Origin: a virus
Virus record (IMG/VR): IMGVR_UViG_3300045742_000032
Coordinates: 1 to 43,898 of that record
DNA length: 43,898 nucleotides
Direction: 5' to 3' (one strand)
The position numbers were made by a program, and so were the translations under genes. Numbering within the stretch: the first letter of the stretch is position 1; every line of letters begins with the position of its first letter. Below the pieces are notes generated by a model. That model did not search any database. It saw nothing but the letters and a program-made list of their open reading frames with translations, and was not told the origin of the DNA. This document shows positions 22,659 to 28,974 of this stretch, piece after piece.

Positions 22659-22700
22659 GCTGGGCGCTGGTCTAAGGACCAACAAATCCCAGCGCCCAGC
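22659..22700 (-). ncRNA. 12-bp hairpin with anti-leader loop (terminator or small RNA)
   Basis: Perfect stem GCTGGGCGCTGG / CCAGCGCCCAGC and an 18-base loop. On the transcript the loop contains UUGGUCCUUA, the exact 10-base complement of the UAAGGACCAA leader carried by many genes here. It starts nine bases after the TAG of 22710-22913. It can act as a transcript end; trans pairing with leaders is a hypothesis. Confidence 0.55.
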
Positions 22701-22709
22701 AAACTCGTG

Positions 22710-22913
22710 CTAGTGGTGGTCGACCACCAGCAACTGAACCGTATGGGTCATGTAGGAATCACCGCACCCGTATGACTCGGTGGTCAGGTCGCCGAGTCCG
22801 ACAATGCGAACCCCGTCAACCACGGTGTAACCCTCAAAGTATTCGGCCAACTCGTCGGCAGTAGCGCCGTCAAGGTTCTGGCCTTGGAAGTCGTCAATCA
22901 GAATCGTGTTCAT
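22710..22913 (-). CDS. small acidic hypothetical protein
   Basis: 67 residues from ATG 22913 with tandem AAGGACCAAGAGAAAAGGACC. MNTILIDDFQGQNLDGATAD, then a Tyr-rich acidic middle (EYFEGYTVVDGVRIVG) and HTVQLLVVDHH at the end. Own promoter at 22949-22978 and own hairpin downstream, so it is probably monocistronic. Not recognised. Confidence 0.76.
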   Translation of the reverse strand: MNTILIDDFQGQNLDGATADELAEYFEGYTVVDGVRIVGLGDLTTESYGCGDSYMTHTVQLLVVDHH

Positions 22914-22948
22914 GGTCTTGGTCCTTTTCTCTTGGTCCTTATGGGATC

Positions 22949-22978
22949 ATATTACACAGGGTGTGTGACAGATTGCAA
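22949..22978 (-). promoter_or_regulatory. sigma70-type promoter
   Basis: TTGCAA, 18 bp, TAATAT, with CACCCTGTG before the -10. Drives 22710-22913 through the AAGGACC leader. Confidence 0.72.
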
Positions 22979-23198
22979 GTCCTGCGGTCCCCAACCTGGG
23001 CGAGGTGGGGAGCGTCCTGGTTGACGCGCACTCCCTGCCCAGGCTGGGGGGTCCAGCAGGGTCCCGACGCTGGGGGGACACAGACCCTCACGGGTCAGCC
23101 CAGCGCAGGAACTCTCTAAAGGTAGTCGGCTGCTATGACAGATTTGCGGCAGAGTCGGGAGGGGGTAGGACCCTCACCGACCCTGGCACCCTCAGGGC
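22979..23198. other. gene-free 220-bp stretch
   Basis: No credible gene. The transcript strand repeats TGAGGGT(C/G) three times (about 23060-23200) and pairs CCCAGC/GCTGGG and CTCCCC/GGGGAG. It may be the structured 3' end of the message for 23199-23519. Confidence 0.4.
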
Positions 23199-23519
23199 TT
23201 AGCCCATCGGGTTAGGCACACGGCTGGCAAGTTCAGCAATCGCCTCGCGTTGTGCGAGCGTTGCTGGCTTCCCATCCACGTCTCTCAACCAGGCTCCAGC
23301 GACCACCAGCACGTCATGGACGTAGGTGTCACCGAAGTCGAATGAGCCGAACGTGTATGGGCTGCGCACAGCGCAGAACCAACGTGCAGCAGGCTTGTCC
23401 TGCCACTTGTGTGACACGGACAGCACTCGCCATTCCCAATCGCCCAGGACGAACACCATGTACGGGTCGTCCAGGTCGCGGGACTTGCGAGCGTTAGCCA
23501 GGAACTCAATCAGTTCCAT
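23199..23519 (-). CDS. hypothetical protein
   Basis: 106 residues. ATG 23519 is chosen because GGAGGTGA lies five bases upstream; an ATG five codons earlier lacks one. Trp-rich middle (MVFVLGDWEWRVLSVSHKWQ, ARWFCAVRSPYTFG) and a helical, basic end. Probably transcribed with the tRNA-like gene upstream. Not recognised. Confidence 0.75.
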   Translation of the reverse strand: MELIEFLANARKSRDLDDPYMVFVLGDWEWRVLSVSHKWQDKPAARWFCAVRSPYTFGSFDFGDTYVHDVLVVAGAWLRDVDGKPATLAQREAIAELASRVPNPMG

Positions 23520-23539
23520 GTTGCTCACCTCCATCAGTC

Positions 23540-23558
23540 CGTCGGGAATCTCCCGACG
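23540..23558 (-). terminator. hairpin between tRNA-like gene and CDS
   Basis: CGTCGGGA / TCCCGACG with a 3-base loop, 25 bases after the tRNA-like CCA end and before the Shine-Dalgarno of 23199-23519. Likely a processing or attenuation point. Confidence 0.45.
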
Positions 23559-23582
23559 TGCCGTGACTAATGGCGGCTGCCT

Positions 23583-23654
23583 TGGTGGAGCGCTCGGGAA
23601 TCGAACCCGACCGTCACAGGTCTAGAATCTGCGGCTGGCCCCAGGCCGCGCCCC
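23583..23654 (-). tRNA. tRNA-like gene, anticodon CUA (amber), unusual D-arm
   Basis: Acceptor GGGGCGC pairs with GCGCTCC (one G-U), discriminator A and an encoded CCA. The T-arm is canonical (TCGGG-TTCGATT-CCCGA). Anticodon stem GCAGA/CCTGT has one G-U and an A-C next to the loop; the 7-base loop TTCTAGA puts CUA at 34-36 and G at 37. The segment for positions 8-26 is only 15 bases and folds as CGGC/GCCG, so the D-arm is abnormal. It could be an amber suppressor, a degenerate tRNA or a tRNA mimic. Driven by the promoter at 23761-23789. Confidence 0.6.
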
Positions 23655-23760
23655 ATAGGTTTGACCTCATCTCGACCCACGGCTTGGTTCCGATATCATC
23701 CCTCGGTGGGGGCCATGATCCGGTATGCGCCGGTCCGCGTTGGTCCTTATCACTTCATCT

Positions 23761-23789
23761 ATTACACACTGTAAACTAGGGGTGTGACA
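23761..23789 (-). promoter_or_regulatory. sigma70-type promoter before the tRNA-like gene
   Basis: TGTCAC, 17 bp, TGTAAT with TTTACAGTGTG before the -10. Upstream (23811-23827) is GAGAACGCGAAAACTTCC, a third copy of the element found before the 18007 and 20126 promoters. An unused TAAGGACC leader follows the start. Confidence 0.72.
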
Positions 23790-23915
23790 GATTCGGGGGT
23801 TTCGTAGGGGAAGTTTTCGCGTTCTCAATCCGCAGATCGCGGAGCGCCAGCATCCTCCACGCCATCCTCTGCGGTCCCCAATTGCACGCCCAGGAGCCGA
23901 CTAACCTGACTGCCG

Positions 23916-24839
23916 GTGCGGAGACTTCTCGGGCCGGTATTGGCCGCAACCCTGCTGCTATCGCTCATCCCAACACCTGAGCGAATAGCGACAATCACCG
24001 CCAGCCATGAGGCTGGTGACGGTCTGCCCAACCTACTGCCACCCCTTCCCTGGTCTGAGCGGCCCAGCCAGCCAGCAGTCGAAACCCTCGGCTGGTACAT
24101 GGGACCCCAGGAGCAGGTCGAACTAGCACCGCCCGAACTCGGGCCACGTAAGCCATCGATCACAGAAACGATCTGCCCACGGTTGCGCGACGAACTCACC
24201 CACGACCGATACATAACCGATGTGGTGCTCGGCCTCTGCGAACCAGTCGCCCAGGCCATCTTCGATGCCAGGAAGTACACGGACACGCTGGTCGTGCCGC
24301 CCTGGAACCCTCAGCAGTACCGCCGTGACGTGATCCACATGCTCTACGTCGTCGGCGCTGAGTCCGGTGGTGACCCCTGGGCGAACTCAGTCAATTGGGG
24401 CTGCCCACGAACGCCTCACCTGTGGCCTGACAAGTTCGGCCACGAATGGGAATGCCGCTGGGTGTATGGCGGTCAGCGCGTCCCGTTGGGCTACGTCTCC
24501 CACATGGGCCACCTGGTCGAAGAACGCGCCCACCGTCTCCTCGGCAGAATGGTCGACCCCTTCGACCTGTATGACTCGGTGCTGCTCGCCATGGCCCTGG
24601 TGTGGGAACCAGGTGGCAGCGGCTGGTACCACTGGTGGAGCGTCAGCCACGGGTTCAATCACCTGACCAGGCAGTACGGCATCCGTGCCGTCGTATTCTG
24701 CCCTCCCTCTGACTATTGGGCCGACGTGAAACCAGGCACCGGACCTCGGGCCGCTTGCGGTCGCTCGTCCAACTCGGTGAACACGCCGACCACTTCTGCG
24801 CAGACCTCTGTTGCGGTCCCTGTCAGCCCAGGGAAGTGA
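23916..24839 (+). CDS. secreted lysozyme-like (SLT-fold) protein
   Basis: 307 residues from GTG 23916; an in-frame stop lies three codons upstream, so no longer start exists. RRLLGPVLAATLLLSLIPTP is a signal peptide. After a Pro-rich stretch, residues about 135-235 resemble a lytic transglycosylase/lysozyme domain: VVGAESGGDPWANSVN supplies the catalytic-type Glu, then GYVSHMGHL and a Trp-rich segment (MALVWEPGGSGWYHWW). The Ser/Thr-rich C-terminus looks unstructured. It is one of only two plus-strand genes, between opposing gene blocks, which suggests a moron-like cassette. No Shine-Dalgarno is near the GTG. A cell-wall enzyme or superinfection factor is possible; assignment is by motif only. 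Confidence 0.72.
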   Translation: MRRLLGPVLAATLLLSLIPTPERIATITASHEAGDGLPNLLPPLPWSERPSQPAVETLGWYMGPQEQVELAPPELGPRKPSITETICPRLRDELTHDRYITDVVLGLCEPVAQAIFDARKYTDTLVVPPWNPQQYRRDVIHMLYVVGAESGGDPWANSVNWGCPRTPHLWPDKFGHEWECRWVYGGQRVPLGYVSHMGHLVEERAHRLLGRMVDPFDLYDSVLLAMALVWEPGGSGWYHWWSVSHGFNHLTRQYGIRAVVFCPPSDYWADVKPGTGPRAACGRSSNSVNTPTTSAQTSVAVPVSPGK

Positions 24840-24985
24840 CCTGCCCCTACTGCGGCCACCAGGCCGTCTACATGCACGGGCACGCCACCTGCGTCAACCC
24901 TCGCTGCGCCATGCGTGGAGCCAACATCTCTGAATGCTGCCAAGGTGAGCAGGCATGCCAGGACGTGAAGCAGCCCCCGCGTTAG
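24836..24985 (+). CDS. 49-residue zinc-ribbon mini-protein
   Basis: GTG 24836 overlaps the TGA of the lysozyme-like gene (GTGA). TCPYCGHQAVYMHGHATCVN then PRCAMRGANISECCQGEQAC: CxxC, a His pair and C...C, then CC, as in mini zinc-ribbons common in actinophages. Translation is probably coupled to the upstream gene. Confidence 0.75.
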   Translation: MTCPYCGHQAVYMHGHATCVNPRCAMRGANISECCQGEQACQDVKQPPR

Positions 24986-25141
24986 CAGGGGCCACCTCTA
25001 CATGGAGCGCGTCTGACGGGGAGCCGTCAGGTACCTCGCCGGTTCGTTCGCGACCTCACCGGTTCATCCTCGCCCGAAGGCGAACGCGCACGCCTCTAAG
25101 CCAGTCCGTGTACAGCCAGGGAAGGCTCATTGTAAATGGCA

Positions 25142-25170
25142 GTGCCCCTCAGGGTGCGACTGAGGGGCAC
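25142..25170. terminator. hairpin, 11-bp stem
   Basis: GTGCCCCTCAG / CTGAGGGGCAC, perfect, loop GGTGCGA, about 160 bp after the plus-strand mini zinc-ribbon gene. Possible transcript end for the plus-strand cassette. Confidence 0.5.
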
Positions 25171-25214
25171 GTCCACAGGGCCGATTCTTCGGCGCTCCAC
25201 CAGGTTGCCGGTCA

Positions 25215-25251
25215 GGCCCGACGTGGAGGATGGATACTGCCACGTCGGGCC
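25215..25251. terminator. hairpin, 12-bp stem
   Basis: GGCCCGACGTGG / CCACGTCGGGCC, perfect, 13-base loop, followed on the plus strand by TTCACGG. Second barrier after the plus-strand cassette. Confidence 0.5.
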
Positions 25252-25363
25252 TTCACGGCTTGTAAGGACGAAGTGCCACCCGAAGGTGGGCTTCGACGCG
25301 CCAGGGTTACCACACCCTGAGGCAACATCGACAGTAGCCGGTCGGCCACCGTACGCAAATTTG

Positions 25364-25453
25364 CTGATGCCTGGTCCAGGTGTCGGACTTCCTGAGGGTG
25401 CGACAACGGCACAGTCAGATCGGAACCTTTCTGTGTGTCGGACCAGGCATCAG
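25364..25453 (-). repeat. 14-bp inverted repeat abutting the tRNA-Leu 3' end
   Basis: CTGATGCCTGGTCC / GGACCAGGCATCAG, perfect arms 62 bases apart. On the transcript the first arm begins at the base directly after the tRNA discriminator, so the pre-tRNA is followed at once by a long stem. Confidence 0.7.
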
Positions 25454-25536
25454 TGCGCTGGGTGGGAGTCGAACCCACACGCCCTTTCGGGCACTGGCAC
25501 CTAAAGCCAGCACGGCTGCCATTACGTCACCAGCGC
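25454..25536 (-). tRNA. tRNA-Leu(UAG)
   Basis: Complete class II tRNA, 83 bases. Acceptor GCGCTGG/CCAGCGC, D-stem ACG/CGT with TGGCAG loop, anticodon stem CTGGC/GCCAG and loop TTTAGGT (anticodon UAG, codon CUA), long variable arm GCCC-GAAA-GGGC, T-arm GTGGG-TTCGACT-CCCAC. CCA is not encoded. CUA is a rare codon in high-GC hosts, so it may support phage translation. Confidence 0.93.
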
Positions 25537-25555
25537 ATCGGCATATCGCCATGGT

Positions 25556-25627
25556 CCCTGCCCCAGGTTTCCCTGCATGTTCGCCCTCTAGCCTCTCGGC
25601 TCTAGGGTACGTTGCCCTGGGGCAGGG
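25556..25627 (-). repeat. 12-bp inverted repeat upstream of tRNA-Leu
   Basis: CCCTGCCCCAGG / CCTGGGGCAGGG enclose 48 bases that contain an imperfect inner stem (CCCT..AGCC / GGCT..AGGG). It may be the 5' structure of the tRNA-Leu transcript or the end of the message from the right. Confidence 0.6.
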
Positions 25628-25636
25628 CCACGGACC

Positions 25637-25670
25637 TCCTGATGGCGTGTCTCCAGGTCGACCATCAGGA
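25637..25670. repeat. 9-bp inverted repeat
   Basis: TCCTGATGG / CCATCAGGA with a 16-base loop, 24 bases after the stop of 25694-25912. Likely transcript-end hairpin for the leftward genes. Confidence 0.5.
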
Positions 25671-25693
25671 CTTCATTGCACCGTAGGCGAACC

Positions 25694-25912
25694 TCATGCC
25701 GGTGTCAATGGCTCCCTGGCGTACTTGGCTGCGCCCTTCAGCCCATGAGTGAGCGCTGATGCCACCAGTGCCTCGGTGTCGGTTCTCAGGGTGAACGCCC
25801 ACCATGCTTCGCGGTCGGTGCCGCCGACCTCCAGCACACGCGCAGCAGCGGCCACGCGCTCGGGGTCCTGGGAGTAGTCGGGAACCTTGATGGGTCCCGC
25901 GGTCAGCATCAT
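25694..25912 (-). CDS. small hypothetical protein
   Basis: 72 residues from ATG 25912 (ATGATG), overlapping the TGA of the 28-residue gene. ML TAGPIKVPDYSQ is followed by an Ala/Arg-rich helix and a Trp pair (EAWWAFTLRTDTEAL). The end is basic. Last gene of the leftward run before the structured locus. Not recognised. Confidence 0.72.
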   Translation of the reverse strand: MMLTAGPIKVPDYSQDPERVAAAARVLEVGGTDREAWWAFTLRTDTEALVASALTHGLKGAAKYAREPLTPA

Positions 25913-25995
25913 GCCGGTGGGCAGCCGTCCATCATCATCAGACTGCGCTCAGCGGCCTCCTGGTGGTTCTCATTAGCAGTGGCTTCATGGGTCAT
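25909..25995 (-). CDS. 28-residue possible mini-gene
   Basis: ATG 25995, MTHEATANENHQEAAERSLM then MMDGCPPA. It ends in the ATGA overlap with the next gene, which supports a coupling role. The upstream Shine-Dalgarno is weak, so it may only be a leader for 25694-25912. Confidence 0.45.
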   Translation of the reverse strand: MTHEATANENHQEAAERSLMMMDGCPPA

Positions 25996-26008
25996 GCGAG
26001 CAATTCTA

Positions 26009-26866
26009 TCAGACGGTCCCAGGCCGGTGGTCTATCACGGTGGCGACAATCTCGCTGACCGTGACGTGCTCGCGGGTGCCGCTATCCCAGCCTTTGACCT
26101 CGCCGGTCATGGGGTCCACATGGCCCAGCATGTCCCACTTGCGCCGGTAACCGTCGTATCGGCCTGGGGCTTTCATTACCACGACTCCAGTGCGGCCACG
26201 GTAGGCAGCCTTCCTGGCCCACTCGTCGGCAGCCTCACGGGTGCGCCACACGCAGGCAGGTCCCAGGTAGAACCTGCGGTCAGAGTGTGCCCAGGCGTAC
26301 TGGTCGGGTCGGTCGTATGCGTCGACTCTGACCAGGTACACGTCGCCTCTCTCGCCGTCGCGTTCCATGGCCCGTTCGCTGGCACGCCAACTGCGCTCCT
26401 CGGCCTTCATTCGCCTCAGGCGCATTGCCTCGGGGTCCATGGCCACGCCCAGGTTCATGTACTCGGCCCGAAGTCGGTCAGCCACCTGGCTGCCCAGCCG
26501 GTAAGCAACCACGTTCAGCATGGCCAGCACATACTCGGGGCCATGGGAGTCGCCAACACTCAGGTGGTGGGCGAACTCATGCAGCGCGGTCCACCAGCCA
26601 GCCGACCTCGCCAGGACCACCTCGCCATGGTGAAGGTATCGCCCAGCCAGGTTGGACCGTCCGGTGCCCATGCGTGCCGCCTCACGGACCTCGGGCATGC
26701 TGACCCCGAAGTGAGTCGCCAGGTCGTGGTACAGGGCCAGGGTGCCGGTCAGGTCCCTGGGGCTGCGCAGCCACTCGTCGGCAGCGGTCCCCCTCGGCAT
26801 GGCCTCATGCGTGCGTGACTCGGCGCTGTACACACGCGCTCGTTGCTGGGTGTCAAGGCGTGCCAT
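26009..26866 (-). CDS. HEFAHH metallopeptidase-like (SprT-type) protein
   Basis: 285 residues; ATG 26866 overlaps the TGA of the gene before (TGATG). HEFAHHL at 96-102 and His108 in DSHGPEYVLAM fit a zincin of the SprT/WLM type, which cut DNA-protein crosslinks or act as phage accessory peptidases. The C-terminal half (about 150-285) is a basic domain with the beta pattern VYLVRVDAYDRPDQYAWAHS. It shares the HEFAHHL motif with 27314-27739. Substrate unknown. Confidence 0.75.
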   Translation of the reverse strand: MARLDTQQRARVYSAESRTHEAMPRGTAADEWLRSPRDLTGTLALYHDLATHFGVSMPEVREAARMGTGRSNLAGRYLHHGEVVLARSAGWWTALHEFAHHLSVGDSHGPEYVLAMLNVVAYRLGSQVADRLRAEYMNLGVAMDPEAMRLRRMKAEERSWRASERAMERDGERGDVYLVRVDAYDRPDQYAWAHSDRRFYLGPACVWRTREAADEWARKAAYRGRTGVVVMKAPGRYDGYRRKWDMLGHVDPMTGEVKGWDSGTREHVTVSEIVATVIDHRPGTV

Positions 26867-27288
26867 CAGCCCACCTGCACCAGGGTGCGAGCAGTCCGGT
26901 GAACGTACCCGTGGGCCTTACGCTGGCCGTCCACATACCGTTCGTAGTAGACGGCCTCGTCCAGGCCATCCTCGTCGCCCTGGAACCATTCGCTGGTAAT
27001 GGCCTCGCCGCCATCGGTGGTGAACACCGCACGCTGGTCCAGGCCACCAGTAGCCTTGCGCACCAGGGTCAGGGCTGGGTCGTGCTCAGTGAACTTCACC
27101 TGGTCACCCACTGCCACCTCGGCAATGACCTGCTGAATGAGCAGGGTGTGCAGGTCGGCTGCGGCCTTGAACACTTCGGCCAGCATGGCCTCGGCTCCTG
27201 TGCCCCAGGCTGCCAGTTCGGCATCATGGGTTGCCAGCACTGCCTTGTGGCTGGCCAGCAGGGTGGCTTGCAGTTTCGGGTCAATCAT
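26866..27288 (-). CDS. hypothetical protein with VGDQVKF motif
   Basis: 140 residues from ATG 27288 (GAAAGGACCAACC just upstream). N-terminal helix (LQATLLASHKAVLATHDAEL), then EVAVGDQVKFTEHDPALTLV and a beta-rich C-terminus. It lies between two HEFAHHL genes and is coupled to the downstream one. A partner of the peptidases is possible but unproved. Confidence 0.73.
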   Translation of the reverse strand: MIDPKLQATLLASHKAVLATHDAELAAWGTGAEAMLAEVFKAAADLHTLLIQQVIAEVAVGDQVKFTEHDPALTLVRKATGGLDQRAVFTTDGGEAITSEWFQGDEDGLDEAVYYERYVDGQRKAHGYVHRTARTLVQVG

Positions 27289-27313
27289 GGGTTGGTCCTT
27301 TCGTGTCGGTTGC

Positions 27314-27739
27314 TTAGGCGTTCTTGTAGCAGGTGCGGAGCAGGTCGGCGGCTGGCTGACCGAACTGGTCGGCCACCACGTCGGCCATCGCCTTACGGAA
27401 CCCTGCGCCGTGACCGGTGTGGCCTCGGCTGAATGCAAGGTGGTGGGCGAACTCATGCAGCGCGGTGGCCAGGTAGGCATCGGGGTTCAGTACCACTTTG
27501 CCGCCTGTGGTGTAGGACCCATTGCTGCGCTGGGCACGCTTGTAGCGGAGGCTGACGGCTGGCAGGCCGAACGCCTTGGCCAGGCGTGAGTAGAGGCTGA
27601 CCACATGGTCACGGTCTGAGCACTTGGTTTTCATGTCGGTCCTGACGGCTGACCAGTAAAGGTCGGTGCCACCATGGGCCTCCATGGCCACCTGGAACTC
27701 CCACTGCTGTTCGGCAGCGTAGGTGTGTAGGGCTGACAT
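27314..27739 (-). CDS. SprT-like metallopeptidase domain protein
   Basis: 141 residues from ATG 27739, two bases after the stop of 27742-28005. HEFAHHLAFSRGHTGHGAGF holds the zincin pair (His95 and His99) and a third His at 110. KVVLNPDAYLATALHEFAHH is the same context as the neighbour at 26009. Shorter than SprT; it looks like a minimal peptidase core. Possible role in DNA-protein crosslink repair or protein turnover during infection. Confidence 0.77.
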   Translation of the reverse strand: MSALHTYAAEQQWEFQVAMEAHGGTDLYWSAVRTDMKTKCSDRDHVVSLYSRLAKAFGLPAVSLRYKRAQRSNGSYTTGGKVVLNPDAYLATALHEFAHHLAFSRGHTGHGAGFRKAMADVVADQFGQPAADLLRTCYKNA

Positions 27740-27741
27740 GG

Positions 27742-28005
27742 TTAGCGGCCCTCCTTGACGGCTCCGACCGTTGCGTCCCACAGGGCGCTGGGTCGTGCGT
27801 CCGCATCCTGCTGGCTGAGCATGGCCACGTCGCCGTTGCGGTCGAAGTGAGCGGTGCGCTTCACGACAACGCCGGTCCTGGTGTCGGTGGCGGTCAGGGT
27901 GAGGGTTCCCTGGGCCAGGGCATAGGGCTTGTCGCCGGTCGGGTCGTAGCGCCCGTCATCGGTGAGGGTGTCGAATGCCTTGTCCAGTTGGGTCTTGGTG
28001 GTCAT
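27742..28005 (-). CDS. small hypothetical protein
   Basis: 87 residues from ATG 28005 with AAGGACCACACAGAAAAGGACC (tandem leader). TKTQLDKAFDTLTDDGRYDP, then a beta pair (TLTLTATDTRTGVVVKRTAH). First gene after the promoter at 28040-28067 and head of the HEFAHHL operon. Not recognised. Confidence 0.75.
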   Translation of the reverse strand: MTTKTQLDKAFDTLTDDGRYDPTGDKPYALAQGTLTLTATDTRTGVVVKRTAHFDRNGDVAMLSQQDADARPSALWDATVGAVKEGR

Positions 28006-28039
28006 GTTGGTCCTTTTCTGTGTGGTCCTTGTAACCCCC

Positions 28040-28067
28040 ATTATACACATTCCTATACACAGTGCAA
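28040..28067 (-). promoter_or_regulatory. strong sigma70-type promoter
   Basis: TTGCAC, 16 bp, TATAAT (perfect -10). Drives the run from 27742-28005 leftward to the HEFAHHL genes. Confidence 0.85.
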
Positions 28068-28073
28068 GTCGAA

Positions 28074-28331
28074 CTAATCGGTGCGGAACTCCACGGGCAC
28101 CGCGGCCACCCCCAACTTGAACGCTGCCGTGATCCGGTGGTGACCGTCCCACACTCGGCCATCGGCCCCCAGCAGGATCGGATTCTGAATGCCGGTTTCC
28201 TGAATGCTGGTCATCAGACCGTCGAACCAGTCGAACTGCTCAACCTGGTCGAACTCGGTCTGCCAGTCGTGGTCATCGGACCCAGGCCGGTACACGCTGA
28301 GCAGGTGCGCCAGCGGCATCATGCAGGTCAC
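28074..28331 (-). CDS. ParB/sulfiredoxin-fold protein
   Basis: 85 residues from GTG 28331 (GGGGGC upstream; TTG 28385 and ATG 28322 are alternatives). LMTSIQETGIQNPILLGADG then VWDGHHRITAAFKLG and VPVEF is the ParB-like nuclease core (GHHR). No helix-turn-helix follows, so it is not a full ParB partition protein; phage versions are DNA nickases or regulators. It lies between the DUF4406 gene and the 28040 promoter. Confidence 0.78.
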   Translation of the reverse strand: MTCMMPLAHLLSVYRPGSDDHDWQTEFDQVEQFDWFDGLMTSIQETGIQNPILLGADGRVWDGHHRITAAFKLGVAAVPVEFRTD

Positions 28332-28443
28332 GGCTGCCCCCAAACGCGCAGCGGCCCTGGGACGGTGTTGCCACCGCCGATCCAAGGCGTACTTTCAGCG
28401 AAGGCCAGAGGCTGATCGCTAACCGATTGCATTGTAGCCACCG

Positions 28444-28974
28444 TCATGCCCCCATGTAGTGAACATCATGGGGGTCGGCCCACGGCTGCACGAAACCTGC
28501 CGACCGGCTCGGCGCTGATGGGGTCACGCTGCGCTCAATGTCCCAGGCACACAGCGTCTTGCCGCACCGCGAGCAGTCCGATGCGGTCCCCACCACGATG
28601 GTGTCGGGTGCGTCGATCCTGCCGAATCTCCACTCGCCGTCCCACTGCTGGGCTTCATAGAACCTGAACCCCATGACCTTCGCGGCAGCGGCCTCAACCC
28701 TCGCCCCAGCAGATTCCTCCCAGCCAGGCAGCAGGCAGATCGCATTGCACTCGGTGGCCAGGATCATCAGGTCACGCCGCAGGTAGGCCGCATGCGCCTC
28801 GGGGGTGCCGTTCACAATCGGGGTGGGGTCGAACTGGCTGTCAGGTGTGCCCAGGTCGTGAGGGTTGACTACCACGTCAAACTGGTCGTACAGCAATTCT
28901 TCCACCTGGGAGAATGCGTCAGCGTTCCGGTTGGGGTAGCCCCTCATCGGGCCACTGATGTAGATGGTGTTCAT
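28444..28974 (-). CDS. DUF4406-like protein (deoxyribosyltransferase fold)
   Basis: 176 residues from ATG 28974. IYISGPMRGYPNRNADAF at the start and YLRRDLMILATECNAICLLP then GWEESAGARVEAAAAKVMG match DUF4406, related to nucleoside 2-deoxyribosyltransferases. The C-terminal 60 residues are an extra segment with CSRCGKTLCAWD. It may act in nucleotide salvage or hypermodification; not shown. ATGA overlap with 28971-29360. Confidence 0.82.
   Translation of the reverse strand: MNTIYISGPMRGYPNRNADAFSQVEELLYDQFDVVVNPHDLGTPDSQFDPTPIVNGTPEAHAAYLRRDLMILATECNAICLLPGWEESAGARVEAAAAKVMGFRFYEAQQWDGEWRFGRIDAPDTIVVGTASDCSRCGKTLCAWDIERSVTPSAPSRSAGFVQPWADPHDVHYMGA

Larger units (their letters stand above)
24986..25693. 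other. 708-bp structured non-coding locus around tRNA-Leu
   Basis: No gene. It holds perfect inverted repeats at 25142-25170 (11 bp), 25215-25251 (12 bp), 25276-25289 (CCACC/GGTGG, 4-base loop), 25364-25453 (14 bp), 25556-25627 (12 bp) and 25637-25670 (9 bp), plus tRNA-Leu. It separates the plus-strand cassette from leftward genes. The first two hairpins can end plus-strand transcription; the rest may belong to a leftward structured RNA. Confidence 0.65.

Noticed and set aside
23825-24286. Minus-strand frame of 153 codons opposite the lysozyme-like gene
   Set aside because: The plus-strand reading has a signal peptide and a catalytic-type motif; the minus reading is Ser/Arg-rich without a ribosome site.
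28074-28331. Linking the ParB-like protein to the parS-like site
   Set aside because: The protein has the nuclease core only, without the helix-turn-helix that reads parS, and the two loci are over 11 kb apart.
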